NCBI RefSeq assembly: GCF_000716445.1 | Contig: NZ_JNWK01000006.1 | Location: 186,001 to 250,000, forward strand | Length of the DNA stretch: 64,000 nucleotides | Direction: 5' to 3' | Source of the DNA: Streptomyces wedmorensis | Lineage (GTDB): Bacteria > Actinomycetota > Actinomycetes > Streptomycetales > Streptomycetaceae | Shown: positions 38,428-47,359 of the stretch, in pieces | How positions within the stretch are numbered: position 1 is the first letter of the stretch | Layout of the letters: every line of letters begins with the position of its first letter | Notes under the pieces: generated by a model | What the model saw: the letters and a program-made list of their open reading frames with translations, nothing else | Database searches by the model: none | What the model was told of the DNA's origin: nothing | Made by a program: the position numbers and the translations under genes

Positions 38428-39714
38428 TCAGGCCTTCGGCGCGACCTTCGACAGGCCGTTGATGATGCGGTCCATGGCGTCGCCGCCCGTCGGGTCCGTG
38501 AGGTTCGCGAGCATCTTGAGCGTGAACTTCATGAGGAGCGGGTGGGTGAGCCCGTGCTGGGTCGCGATCTTCATGATCTTGGGGTTGCCGATGAGCTTCA
38601 CGAACGCGCGGCCGAGCGTGTAGTAGCCGCCGTAGGTGTCCTTCAGGACCTGCGGGTAGTTGCGCAGGGCCAGTTCGCGCTGGGCCGGGGTGGCGCGGGC
38701 GTGCGCCTGGACGATGACGTCGGCCGCGATCTGGCCGGACTCCATGGCGTACGCGATGCCCTCGCCGTTGAACGGGTTGACGAGGCCGCCCGCGTCGCCG
38801 ACGAGCAGCAGGCCCTTGGTGTAGTGGGGCTGGCGGTTGAAGGCCATGGGGAGGGCGGCGCCGCGGATCGGCGTCGTCATGTTCTCCGGGGTGTAGCCCC
38901 ACTCCTCCGGCATCGAGGCGCACCAGGCCTTGAGGACCTCGCGCCAGTCCAGCTCCTTGAAGGCGGACGAGGAGTTGAGGATGCCGAGGCCGACGTTGGA
39001 CGTGCCGTCGCCCATCGGGAAGATCCAGCCGTAGCCGGGCAGCAGCCGGTCCTGCGGGCCGCGCCGGTCCCACAGCTCCAGCCAGGACTCCAGGTAGTCG
39101 TCGTCGTGGCGGGGGCTGGTGAAGTACGTCCGCACGGCGACGCCCATCGGGCGGTCCTCGCGCCGGTGCAGGCCCATGGCCACGGAGAGCCGGGTGGAGT
39201 TGCCGTCGGCCGCGACGACGAGCGGCGCGTGGAAGGTGACCTCGCGCTTGTCCTCGCCGAGCTTGGCGTGGACGCCGGTGATCCGGCCCGTACGGTCGTC
39301 GATGATCGGGGCGCCGACGTTGCAGCGCTCGTACAGCCGGGCGCCGGCCTTCTGCGCCTGCCGGGCGAGCTGCTCGTCGAAGTCGTCGCGCTTGCGCACG
39401 AGTCCGTAGTCCGGGTACGAGGCGAGCTCCGGCCAGTCGAGCTCCAGGCGGACGCCGCCGCCGATGATCCGCAGGCCCTTGTTCCGCAGCCAGCCGGCCT
39501 CTTCGGAGATGTCGATGCCCATGGCGACGAGCTGCTTGGTGGCACGGGGGGTGAGGCCGTCGCCGCAGACCTTCTCGCGGGGGAACGCGGTCTTCTCCAG
39601 GAGCAGGACGTCGAGTCCGGCCTTCGCCAGGTAGTACGCGGTGGTGGAGCCCGCCGGGCCCGCCCCGACGACGATCACATCTGCGGTGTGCTCGGAGAGG
39701 GGCTGCTCGGTCAC
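38428..39714 (-). CDS. Geranylgeranyl reductase family flavoprotein, probably menaquinone side-chain reductase
   Basis: FAD-dependent oxidoreductase of 428 residues. GAGPAG at 17-22 is the FAD loop. LVVAADGNSTRLSVAMGLHRRED, GYGWIFPMGDGTSNVGLG and LLVGDAGGLVNPFNGEGIAYAMESG are the family signatures. In mycobacteria the related MenJ saturates one isoprene unit of menaquinone. The adjacency to menG (107 bases upstream, same strand) supports the same role here. Start GTG 39714 (VTEQPLSEHT) has GGGAG upstream. Soluble or membrane-associated in the cytoplasm. Confidence 0.82.
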   Translation of the reverse strand: MTEQPLSEHTADVIVVGAGPAGSTTAYYLAKAGLDVLLLEKTAFPREKVCGDGLTPRATKQLVAMGIDISEEAGWLRNKGLRIIGGGVRLELDWPELASYPDYGLVRKRDDFDEQLARQAQKAGARLYERCNVGAPIIDDRTGRITGVHAKLGEDKREVTFHAPLVVAADGNSTRLSVAMGLHRREDRPMGVAVRTYFTSPRHDDDYLESWLELWDRRGPQDRLLPGYGWIFPMGDGTSNVGLGILNSSSAFKELDWREVLKAWCASMPEEWGYTPENMTTPIRGAALPMAFNRQPHYTKGLLLVGDAGGLVNPFNGEGIAYAMESGQIAADVIVQAHARATPAQRELALRNYPQVLKDTYGGYYTLGRAFVKLIGNPKIMKIATQHGLTHPLLMKFTLKMLANLTDPTGGDAMDRIINGLSKVAPKA

Positions 39715-39821
39715 GGCGGGGTCTCCCGAAAGGTTCGGCGTTGAGGACGTGTCGCAGTCTATGGCGGGCGTGTCGGGGCGAAACGGAGGGTCGGGCCCTC
39801 CGCCGTCCCCGCCCCGCCCGG

Positions 39822-40517
39822 TCAGACGGTCTTGAAGCCCCGGTGGAGCGCGACGATGCCACCGGACAGGTTCCGCCAGGCCACCTTCGACCAGCCGGCC
39901 TTCTGGAGCATGCCCGCCAGGGTCGGCTGGTCCGGCCAGGAGCGGATGGACTCGGCCAGGTACACGTACGCGTCCGGGTTCGAGGAGATCGCACGGGCCA
40001 CCGGCGGGAGCGCGCGCATCAGGTACTCCTCGTACACCGTGCGGAACGGCGCCCAGGTGGCGTGCGAGAACTCGCTGATGACGACCCGCCCGCCGGGCTT
40101 CGTCACCCGGTACAGCTCGCGCAGCGCCTTGTCGGTGTCCTGGATGTTGCGCAGCCCGAAGGAGATCGTCACCGCGTCGAAGACGTCGTCGCGGAACGGC
40201 AGCTTCGTGCCGTCGCCCGCCGTGAACGGCATCCACGGGTGGTTCTTCTTGCCGACCCGGAGCATGCCGAGCGAGAAGTCGCAGGGCACCACGTAAGCGC
40301 CCGCGCGGGCGAAGGGCTGCGAGGAGGTGGCCGTACCCGCGGCCAGGTCGAGGATCCGCTGCGCCGGGCGCGCGTCGACCGCCTTCGCGACCTCCCTGCG
40401 CCAGCGGCGGTCCTGCCCGAGGGAGAGCACGTCGTTCGTGAGGTCGTAGTTCGCCGCCACGTCGTCGAACATGGTGGCGACTTCGTGCGGCTGCTTGTCC
40501 AGGGTGGCGCGGGTCAC
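39822..40517 (-). CDS. menG: Demethylmenaquinone methyltransferase
   Basis: SAM-dependent C-methyltransferase of 231 residues that converts demethylmenaquinone to menaquinone, the last step of the core pathway. UbiE/MenG signatures are [42 protein letters not shown] (SAM loop), [25 protein letters not shown] and [17 protein letters not shown]. Start GTG 40517. It shares the strand with the reductase and with mqnC, suggesting a loose menaquinone cluster. Confidence 0.93.
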   Translation of the reverse strand: MTRATLDKQPHEVATMFDDVAANYDLTNDVLSLGQDRRWRREVAKAVDARPAQRILDLAAGTATSSQPFARAGAYVVPCDFSLGMLRVGKKNHPWMPFTAGDGTKLPFRDDVFDAVTISFGLRNIQDTDKALRELYRVTKPGGRVVISEFSHATWAPFRTVYEEYLMRALPPVARAISSNPDAYVYLAESIRSWPDQPTLAGMLQKAGWSKVAWRNLSGGIVALHRGFKTV

Positions 40518-40591
40518 TGGCGTTCGGCCTCGCAGAATCGGGGGTGACGGGCGGGCGGGTTCATTGTCTCAGCGTGGCTGCCGGAAACCGC

Positions 40592-41191
40592 TCAGCGGGC
40601 CCGGTGGACGAGACGACCGCCCAGGACGGTGGCGACACAGGTCGACGCGCCGAGGCGGACCAGCGCCGCCCGGTCGGGGACGTCGAAGACGGCGAAGCGG
40701 GCCGGGGCCCCCGGGATCAGGCCCGGCAGCAGGATCAGCGGCACCGGCGAGAACGACGGGCCGCCGGGCAGCCTCTCGGGACGGCGCCCGATGGCGAGAC
40801 CGGCCCGGCGCACGGCGTCCAGGGCGGCCCGGTCGCGCAGTTCGCCCGCGACGGCCACCGTCCCGTGCGCGAGGAGCCGCTGCACGCCGCGGCGCGCGGA
40901 CGCGCCGCGCCGCGAGGCGTCCATGCGGAAGATCCGCTGCGCCCGCTCGCCGGTGATCGGCTCGGTGCCGAACCCCTCGGCCTCCCGGGGGTCCGGGTGG
41001 TACATGCCCTCCAGCAGCTCGGGCGCGAACGGGTTGAGGAGCCCGGGGGTGAGGATGCCGGGCCAACGCCGCACCCGCGCCTCGGGCCGTACGGCGACCA
41101 GGTCGTCGTACGGGCCGACGGCGGCGACGCGGTCGCCGTCGATCAGGACGGCCGTCTCGGGCGTCGCCTCGGCGACGTGGATGGTCAGCAC
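40592..41191 (-). CDS. Imidazolonepropionase/amidohydrolase-like small protein in the mqn cluster
   Basis: Protein of 199 residues resembling only the composite beta-sandwich halves of an amidohydrolase (VLIDGDRVAAVGPYDDL ... ILTPGLLNPFA at the front; RFAVFDVPD, LGASTCVATVLGGRLVHR at the end). The metal-binding HxH and later His/Asp residues of the TIM barrel are absent, so it is unlikely to be a normal hydrolase. It starts at GTG 41191, 7 bases after the mqnC stop, and is surely cotranscribed with it. The same kind of orphan occurs beside mqnC in other Streptomyces as I recall. A structural or assisting role in the pathway is possible but unknown. Confidence 0.6.
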   Translation of the reverse strand: MLTIHVAEATPETAVLIDGDRVAAVGPYDDLVAVRPEARVRRWPGILTPGLLNPFAPELLEGMYHPDPREAEGFGTEPITGERAQRIFRMDASRRGASARRGVQRLLAHGTVAVAGELRDRAALDAVRRAGLAIGRRPERLPGGPSFSPVPLILLPGLIPGAPARFAVFDVPDRAALVRLGASTCVATVLGGRLVHRAR

Positions 41192-41198
41192 GGGCGCG

Positions 41199-42398
41199 TC
41201 AGTTCGCGTCGAGGAGCTTCAGCTCGGGGTGGGCCGTGCCGCCCTCGATCGCGGTGGACGAGATGTGCGAGGCGACGCGCTCGTCGACCGGGTCGTTCGC
41301 CGGGTCGTCGTGGACCACGATGTGCTCGTACGTCGTGGTGCGCTGCGCCGGGACGCGGTCCGCCGTGCGGATCATGTCGATCATCTCGCGCAGGTTGGAG
41401 CGGTGCCTGGCGCCCGCCGAGGAGACGACGTTCTCCTCCAGCATGATCGAGCCGAGGTCGTCCGCGCCGTAGTGCAGGGTCAGCTGGCCGATCTCCTTGC
41501 CCGTGGTGAGCCACGAGCCCTGGATGTGGGCGACGTTGTCGAGGAACAACCGCGCGATCGAGATCATCCGCAGGTACTCGAAGAGCGTGGCCTGCGTGCG
41601 GCCCTTGAGGTGGTTGTTCTCGGGCTGGTACGTGTACGGGATGAAGGCCCGGAAGCCGCCCGTCCGGTCCTGCACGTCACGGATCATCCGCAGGTGCTCG
41701 ATCCGCTCGGCGTTGGTCTCGCCGGTGCCCATCAGCATGGTGGAGGTGGACTCGACGCCCAGCTTGTGGGCGATCTCCATGATCTCCAGCCAGCGCTCGC
41801 CGCTCTCCTTGAGCGGGGCGATCGCCTTGCGCGGCCGCTCCGGGAGCAGCTCCGCGCCGGCGCCGGCGAAGGAGTCGAGACCGGCCGCGTGGATGCGGGT
41901 GATCGCCTCCTCGACGGAGACGCCGGAGATGCGGGCCATGTGCTCGACCTCGGAGGCACCGAGGGAGTGGATGACCAGCTGCGGGAAGTCCTTCTTGATG
42001 GCCGCGAAGTGCTTCTCGTAGTACTCGACGCCGTAGTCCGGGTGGTGGCCGCCCTGGAACATGATCTGGGTGCCGCCGAGCTCCACGGTCTCCGCGCAGC
42101 GGCGCAGGATGTCGTCGAGGTCGCGGGTCCAGCCCTTCTTGGTGTCCTTCGGCGCCGCGTAGAACGCGCAGAACTTGCACGCCGTCACGCAGACGTTCGT
42201 GTAGTTGATGTTCCGCTCGATGATGTACGTCGCGATGTGCTCGGTCCCCGCGTACCGGCGGCGGCGCACGGCGTCGGCGGCGGCGCCGAGCGCGTGCAGG
42301 GGCGCGGAACGGTACAGGTCGAGCGCCTCCTCGGGGGTGATCCGGCCACCCGCGGCGGCGCGGTCGAGAACAGACTGGAGTTCGGCCTTCTCGGTCAC
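41199..42398 (-). CDS. mqnC: Cyclic dehypoxanthinyl futalosine synthase
   Basis: Radical SAM enzyme of 399 residues that cyclises dehypoxanthine futalosine in the futalosine route to menaquinone. The cluster cysteines Cys70, Cys74 and Cys77 are in NVCVTACKFCAFY. MFQGGHHPDYGVEYYE, STMLMGTGETNAERIEHL and AGARHRSNLREM are family marks. Start GTG 42398 (VTEKAELQSV) is chosen by homology and GAAAGGGA upstream; starts to 42521 add unrelated residues. It is divergent from the esterase gene. Confidence 0.93.
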   Translation of the reverse strand: MTEKAELQSVLDRAAAGGRITPEEALDLYRSAPLHALGAAADAVRRRRYAGTEHIATYIIERNINYTNVCVTACKFCAFYAAPKDTKKGWTRDLDDILRRCAETVELGGTQIMFQGGHHPDYGVEYYEKHFAAIKKDFPQLVIHSLGASEVEHMARISGVSVEEAITRIHAAGLDSFAGAGAELLPERPRKAIAPLKESGERWLEIMEIAHKLGVESTSTMLMGTGETNAERIEHLRMIRDVQDRTGGFRAFIPYTYQPENNHLKGRTQATLFEYLRMISIARLFLDNVAHIQGSWLTTGKEIGQLTLHYGADDLGSIMLEENVVSSAGARHRSNLREMIDMIRTADRVPAQRTTTYEHIVVHDDPANDPVDERVASHISSTAIEGGTAHPELKLLDAN

Positions 42399-42605
42399 CG
42401 GGTGCGTCCCTTTCGGAGGGGTTCTGATCGACCGAACCAGCCTACGCCAGGGGTCCTCGCGGCTTCCGCAGGGTGCCGCCGGGAGGTCGGGGGGCGCCGC
42501 CCGGGGTGTCGGGCGAGGCATCGCACCGGGGCAACCAGTCGGGCGTCGGGCCCCTCTCTCCCTGCGGAATCACCCGATCTGACCCGAAGGAACCGGAGTC
42601 GCCCG

Positions 42606-43688
42606 ATGACACACCCGTCGTCCCGGAGGTCCCGCCGCCGCGAGCGCCGCGCGCCAGGAAAGGCCCGCCCGTCCCGGGCCGTCCGCTCCCTCGCGGTCGC
42701 CCTCGCGCTCGCCGCGCCCGTGGCCCTGCTCGGGGCCCGCGACGGCGCCGGGGGCGAACCGCTCGTGTTCGGCGGGCCGCTGTCGGGCCCGAGGGCGGCG
42801 CCGGGGCAGCCGGTGACCGTGTACCCGACGGGCCCCCCGGCGCGGTTCACGGTCGCCGGGAGGGTGGAGGACGGCACCAGCATCGGGGTCACGACGCTCA
42901 GGGGCCGGAAGTCCGGCTTCACGGGCAAGGTGTGGGTGTGGGCGCCGCCGCAGTATTTCGACCCGAAGTACGCGCACAGCGGCTTCCCCGTCCTCGTGGC
43001 GCTCCCGGGCGGGCACGGATATCCGGGGAATTACTGGCGGGCGACGGATCTCGGACTCCAGGCCGGCATCTCCCGGTGGTCCCGGGCGGGAAAGAGCCTT
43101 CCGTTCATCGTCGCGATGCCCGTCCTCAATCCGGACTTCGACCACTACTACGACGGCAGTGATATTCCGGGCCGGCCGAGAATGGGGACCTGGATCGCGG
43201 AGGACGTGCCGGATTTCGTCCGCGCGAATTTCCGGACCTTCGCGTCACGCGACGGCTGGGCGTTCATGGGGTCCTCGTCGGGCGGTTTCGTGGGCCTCAA
43301 GTCCGTGCTCCAGCACCCGGACAGGTTCAAGGCCGTCATAGCGTCGGGACCCGACACCGTCCCCGACTCGCCGCTGTGGCGGGGGCACGAGCGCGAACGG
43401 CGGGCGAACGACCCCGGGCGGCTCGCGGCGGCCCTCGGGCGCCGGCCGGACCTCCCCCGCAACGTCGTGTACCTGGCCTTCCAGCTCGGCTCGCGGGAGA
43501 CCGGGCTCGGCCCGAAGGTGCGGCGGTTCATCCGTACGTACACCAAGGGCCCGGTCAAGAGCAGGCTCCAGGTCGTGCCGGGCGGCGGCCACAACGCCCG
43601 TACCTACATGAGGGGACTGGAGGCCGGCTCGATCGAGTGGATCAGCAGGCGGCTCCAGCCCCCGGTGCCGGACCGCGGCACGGCGTAG
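42606..43688 (+). CDS. Secreted esterase (esterase D/antigen 85-like alpha/beta hydrolase)
   Basis: Hydrolase of 360 residues. The basic N-terminus and signal helix at about 25-45 (RSLAVALALAAPVALLG) indicate export. The catalytic part shows VWVWAPPQYFDPKYAHSGFPVLVALPGG, an oxyanion region, the nucleophile Ser in WAFMGSSSGGFVGL and a C-terminal His in PGGGHNARTY. This is the PF00756-type fold of antigen 85 mycolyltransferases and feruloyl or formylglutathione esterases; the substrate is unknown. ATG 42606 is chosen because the basic leader begins here and upstream in-frame sequence is antisense mqnC. It converges with mqnA, leaving 8 bases between stops and no terminator. Confidence 0.8.
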   Translation: MTHPSSRRSRRRERRAPGKARPSRAVRSLAVALALAAPVALLGARDGAGGEPLVFGGPLSGPRAAPGQPVTVYPTGPPARFTVAGRVEDGTSIGVTTLRGRKSGFTGKVWVWAPPQYFDPKYAHSGFPVLVALPGGHGYPGNYWRATDLGLQAGISRWSRAGKSLPFIVAMPVLNPDFDHYYDGSDIPGRPRMGTWIAEDVPDFVRANFRTFASRDGWAFMGSSSGGFVGLKSVLQHPDRFKAVIASGPDTVPDSPLWRGHERERRANDPGRLAAALGRRPDLPRNVVYLAFQLGSRETGLGPKVRRFIRTYTKGPVKSRLQVVPGGGHNARTYMRGLEAGSIEWISRRLQPPVPDRGTA

Positions 43689-43696
43689 CGGCTGCC

Positions 43697-44578
<882 letters not shown>

Positions 44579-44693
44579 CTAGACCCGTCTCGCACTGTGG
44601 GCATCGCCGGGGCCCGCGCGTCAGCACGCGGAAGAAGATCGAACATGCGGGTGACGTGATCTTTCCCTCTACCGCCACGAGCGTCCTGCGTGC

Positions 44694-44699
44694 TACGCT
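44694..44699 (+). promoter_or_regulatory. Possible -10 box of the cold-shock gene
   Basis: TACGCT lies 132 bases before the csp start, giving a leader of about 125 bases, the long 5' leader expected for a cold-shock gene. No good -35 box is seen at 17-18 bases; only ACCGCC is there. Confidence 0.3.
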
Positions 44700-44736
44700 C
44701 AACGCAAGTTGCAGTTTGGTTTCCCTTGCAGTACAG

Positions 44737-44767
44737 AGCCTGCGGAGCATGTGACCCGCAGGCTTTT
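44737..44767 (+). promoter_or_regulatory. Attenuator-like hairpin in the cold-shock leader
   Basis: AGCCTGCGG (44737-44745) pairs perfectly with CCGCAGGCT (44756-44764), with a 10-base loop, and is followed by TTTTG and further T-rich sequence. This has the form of an intrinsic terminator inside the leader, 64 bases before the start codon. It may limit the csp transcript at normal temperature and be relieved in the cold. The structure is seen; its regulatory use is inferred. Confidence 0.5.
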
Positions 44768-44830
44768 GTAGTTTTCAGACTTGTTTGCAGGTTCTGGAGC
44801 AGGGCGACCCTTTGGCCCATAGGAGGGCTC

Positions 44831-45034
44831 ATGGCTACCGGAACCGTGAAGTGGTTCAACGCTGAAAAGGGCTTCGGCTTCATCGCCCAGGACGGCGGCG
44901 GCCCGGATGTCTTCGTCCACTACTCCGCGATCAACGCGAACGGCTTCCGTTCGCTCGAGGAGAACCAGCTCGTGACCTTCGACGTCACGCAGGGCCCGAA
45001 GGGCCCGCAGGCGGAGAACGTCTCCCCGGCCTAA
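44831..45034 (+). CDS. Cold-shock protein, CspA family
   Basis: Single-stranded nucleic-acid binding protein of 67 residues, one OB-fold cold-shock domain. RNP1 is KGFGFIA and RNP2 is VFVHYS, with the aromatic WFNAEKG start intact. It acts as an RNA chaperone or transcription antiterminator in the cytoplasm. ATG 44831 has a perfect AGGAGG at 44821-44826. The leader contains an attenuator-like hairpin, and a long terminator follows. Transcribed alone. Confidence 0.95.
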   Translation: MATGTVKWFNAEKGFGFIAQDGGGPDVFVHYSAINANGFRSLEENQLVTFDVTQGPKGPQAENVSPA

Positions 45035-45076
45035 GGTGCCTGGGTCGGCGAACACGCACGACTAGAGCAGTACCCA

Positions 45077-45117
45077 AGGAGCCCCGCTCCGTGCCTCACG
45101 GCACGAGCGGGGCTCCT
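45077..45117. terminator. Terminator after the cold-shock gene
   Basis: A composite hairpin: AGGAGCCCCGCT (45077-45088) pairs with AGCGGGGCTCCT (45106-45117), and the inner CGTGCC/GGCACG continues the stem after a single bulged base, with a TCAC loop. It is followed by CTTTTCC. It can also serve the convergent M23 peptidase gene ending at 45198. Confidence 0.85.
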
Positions 45118-45197
45118 GCCCTTTTCCGGGCCGCCGGGGCCGGAACCGCCGGACCTCGACCGGCGGCAGTGCCCGGTCCGGCCGGCCGCCGGGGCCG

Positions 45198-46034
45198 TCA
45201 GCAGTTCGGGATGACGGTCCCGTTGTTGTCGCGGGCCTCGTCGTTGCCCCAGCGTGACAGGTAGTAGGCGGACACGTACGCCCCGTTGCCGTTCTTGCCG
45301 GCGTAGACGGAGTCGAGGTCGGTCCTCAGCCACCAGTGGTTGTAGTTGCCGGAGCCGTCGCGGATCTCCTGGCCCCAGACCTTGCAGTAGACGTAGTTCG
45401 TGCCCGCGTACAGCACGCCCTGCGGGTCGTTCGTGTTCGCCTGGGCGTAACCGGTGGCGTTGGCGAAGGTGTCGACCCAGTACTTGCCGCCACCCCCGCC
45501 CGAGCAGCCGTTGTCGCTGGTCAGGAACTTGGAGCCGTAGGAGCCGGGATAGGGGGCGAGCGAGGCGCCGTTGATCACGATGGGCTGGCCGACGCCGTTG
45601 TAGAGCTGCTCGTAGTGGATGTGGGCGCCGGAGCTGTTGCCCGTGGTGCCGGTGGTGCCGATCTGCTGCCCCTGGGAGACCCAGGCGCCGTCGGCGACCG
45701 AGTAGGCGTTGAGGTGGAAGTAGTACGTCTTCCAGCCGCTGCCGTGGTCGATCACGATGTAGTTCCCGGCCCCGGTCGGCTGGGAGTAGCGGCGGGCGGT
45801 GCCGGACGCCGAGGCGAGGACCGGGGTGCCGGCCGTCGTGCCGCCGTCGGAACGGACGAAGTCCAGCGCCTGGCGGACCTCGGCCGAGTGATGGCTGTAC
45901 GTCCACTTCTGGCCGCACGGGAACGGCGCCTTGAAGAGCGGCGCCGCCTGGGCCGGGGTGGTGGTGACGAGCGCGGTGAGCAGGCCCGCGACGAGCGCGA
46001 GGAGGGTGCCGAGAGGGGTGATCCGAGCACGCAT
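45198..46034 (-). CDS. Secreted M23-family metallopeptidase (peptidoglycan hydrolase-like)
   Basis: Secreted protein of 278 residues with a signal peptide at 1-30 (ending AQA-APL). The LytM/M23 domain (about 35-165) shows YSHHSAEVRQALDF (the usual His/Asp metal pair region), GNYIVIDHGSGWKTYYFHLN and AHIHYEQLYNG (the HxH). It should cleave cross-bridges or act as a wall protein. A C-terminal domain of about 95 residues with aromatic and Asn/Asp repeats (YVYCKVWGQEIRDGSGNYNHWWLRTDLD) resembles SH3-like wall-binding modules. ATG 46034 has GGAGG upstream; 46175 would add a non-signal leader. Divergent from the DUF1992 gene. Confidence 0.85.
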   Translation of the reverse strand: MRARITPLGTLLALVAGLLTALVTTTPAQAAPLFKAPFPCGQKWTYSHHSAEVRQALDFVRSDGGTTAGTPVLASASGTARRYSQPTGAGNYIVIDHGSGWKTYYFHLNAYSVADGAWVSQGQQIGTTGTTGNSSGAHIHYEQLYNGVGQPIVINGASLAPYPGSYGSKFLTSDNGCSGGGGGKYWVDTFANATGYAQANTNDPQGVLYAGTNYVYCKVWGQEIRDGSGNYNHWWLRTDLDSVYAGKNGNGAYVSAYYLSRWGNDEARDNNGTVIPNC

Positions 46035-46175
46035 GCGTCCTCCGGTGAGGGGTTCGGGGCGAGACGGGACAAGGGTCGACGCGCGTTGAACGGTCCACAG
46101 CGTGCCGGAAGATCGCGTACCGCAGTAGCCCGCGACGACCACACTCGGACCGTCGTCATTACGTAGGCTGGACAC

Positions 46176-46574
46176 ATGACCGAACGGAAACCGCCCGGCG
46201 TCAGCTTCGAGTCATTCGTGGACAAGCAGATCCGCGAAGCCGCGGAGCGCGGCGAGTTCCGAAGCCTGTCGGGCTTCGGCAAGCCCCTCCCCGACGACTC
46301 CGCCCCCTACGACGAACTGTGGTGGATCAAGGGCAAGATGCACCGCGAGGGCGCGTCCGTCCTCCCGCCCTCCCTCGCCCTGCGCAAGGAGGCCGAGGAC
46401 GCGGAGGCCGCGGTGGCCGAGGCCGTCTCCGAGCGCCAGGTCCGGCGCATCCTCGGCGACATCAACACGAAGATCGCCGAAGCGCTCCGCCGACCGCCGG
46501 CCGGTCCGCCGCTCAACCTGACACTCTTCGACGTCGAGGCGACGGTCGAACGGTGGCGGGCGGAACGGGCGTAG
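46176..46574 (+). CDS. DUF1992 (DnaJ-homologue subfamily C28-like) protein
   Basis: Cytoplasmic protein of 132 residues with the DUF1992 core FVDKQIREAAERGEFRSLSGFGKPLPDD, present in bacteria and in eukaryotic DNAJC28. The family has no defined biochemical role. The second half (KEAEDAEAAVAEAVSERQVRRILGDINTKIAEALRRPPAGPP) is helical and charged. ATG 46176 is the first start. The next gene follows 71 bases later on the same strand. Confidence 0.85.
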   Translation: MTERKPPGVSFESFVDKQIREAAERGEFRSLSGFGKPLPDDSAPYDELWWIKGKMHREGASVLPPSLALRKEAEDAEAAVAEAVSERQVRRILGDINTKIAEALRRPPAGPPLNLTLFDVEATVERWRAERA

Positions 46575-46645
46575 GTCTCCCGCGCGCGGTCCTCCACCGA
46601 CAGGACCGCGCGGGTCTCCACCGAGTCCCACCCAGAGGAGCCCCC

Positions 46646-47158
46646 ATGAACAGCGCCGCCCTGCTGGCCGACTCGTTCGGCCGGGTCCGTGAGGTCGTCC
46701 ACGAGGCCGTGGAGGGCCTCACGGTCGAAGCGCTCACCGCGCGCGTCGACCCCGACGCCAACACCGTCGCCTGGCTCGTCTGGCACCTCACCCGCATCCA
46801 GGACGACCACCTCGCGGACGCCTTCGACACCGGCCAACTCTGGTCCTCCGACGGCTGGTCCGCCCACTTCGGCCTGCCCTTCCCCGACCGCGCCACCGGC
46901 TACGGCCAGACCACCGCCCAGGTCGGCGAGGTCCGCGTCCCCGCCGACCTCCTCCTCGGCTATCACGACGCCGTCCACGCCCGCACCGTCGACCTGGTCT
47001 CCCACGTCACCGACGCCGACCTCGACCGCGTCGTCGACACCTCCTGGGACCCCCCGGTCACCCTCGGCGTCCGCCTCGTCTCCGTCATCGCCGACGACCT
47101 CCAGCACGCGGGCCAGGCCGCGTACGTGCGGGGTGTGGTGGAGCGCCGGGGCGGCTGA
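46646..47158 (+). CDS. Mycothiol-dependent DinB-family transferase (DUF664)
   Basis: Protein of 170 residues in the DinB/YfiT four-helix fold used by mycothiol-dependent enzymes. Metal-ligand His residues are plausible in VWHLTRIQDDHLADAF and DDLQHAGQAAYVRG, the usual DinB triad. It would join mycothiol, the actinomycete thiol, to an electrophile or detoxify it; the exact reaction is unknown. ATG 46646 has GAGGAG eight bases upstream. A near-perfect hairpin follows its stop. Confidence 0.85.
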   Translation: MNSAALLADSFGRVREVVHEAVEGLTVEALTARVDPDANTVAWLVWHLTRIQDDHLADAFDTGQLWSSDGWSAHFGLPFPDRATGYGQTTAQVGEVRVPADLLLGYHDAVHARTVDLVSHVTDADLDRVVDTSWDPPVTLGVRLVSVIADDLQHAGQAAYVRGVVERRGG

Positions 47159-47172
47159 TCCACCGGAAGGCC

Positions 47173-47212
47173 TTAGGGCCTGTCCGGCGGATCAGGGCCG
47201 GACAGGCCCTAA
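47173..47212. terminator. 16-base perfect hairpin after the DinB gene
   Basis: TTAGGGCCTGTCCGGC (47173-47188) pairs exactly with GCCGGACAGGCCCTAA (47197-47212), with an 8-base loop GGATCAGG. It terminates the preceding gene. The arm GGGCCTGTCCGGCGGATC resembles a sequence I recall at ends of Streptomyces insertion elements, so it may be a relict mobile-element end recruited as terminator. Confidence 0.8.
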
Positions 47213-47216
47213 CCCC

Positions 47217-47246
47217 GTGACGCGTGTCAGCGGCGGCTGGTAGCCT
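47217..47246 (+). promoter_or_regulatory. Promoter of the first FG-GAP gene
   Basis: GTGACG (47217-47222) and TAGCCT (47241-47246) are separated by 18 bases and fit the Streptomyces housekeeping pattern TTGACN/TAGRNT well. The predicted start of transcription is near 47253, about 107 bases before the ATG. It begins 5 bases after the terminator hairpin. Confidence 0.5.
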
Positions 47247-47359
47247 CCGGTCGATCTTCATGCGAGGCGATGCTCCGGCGGGGGGTACCACCGGCCGCCT
47301 CCATGCGTCACGGCCGCGCGTCCCCGACGCGGCGGCCGCCCTGGGGAGGGACCAGCTCG

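Noticed and set aside
42395..42928. Minus-strand frame opposite the esterase start
   Set aside because: No family features, and it runs over the mqnC/esterase promoter region; the plus strand shows a clear signal peptide.
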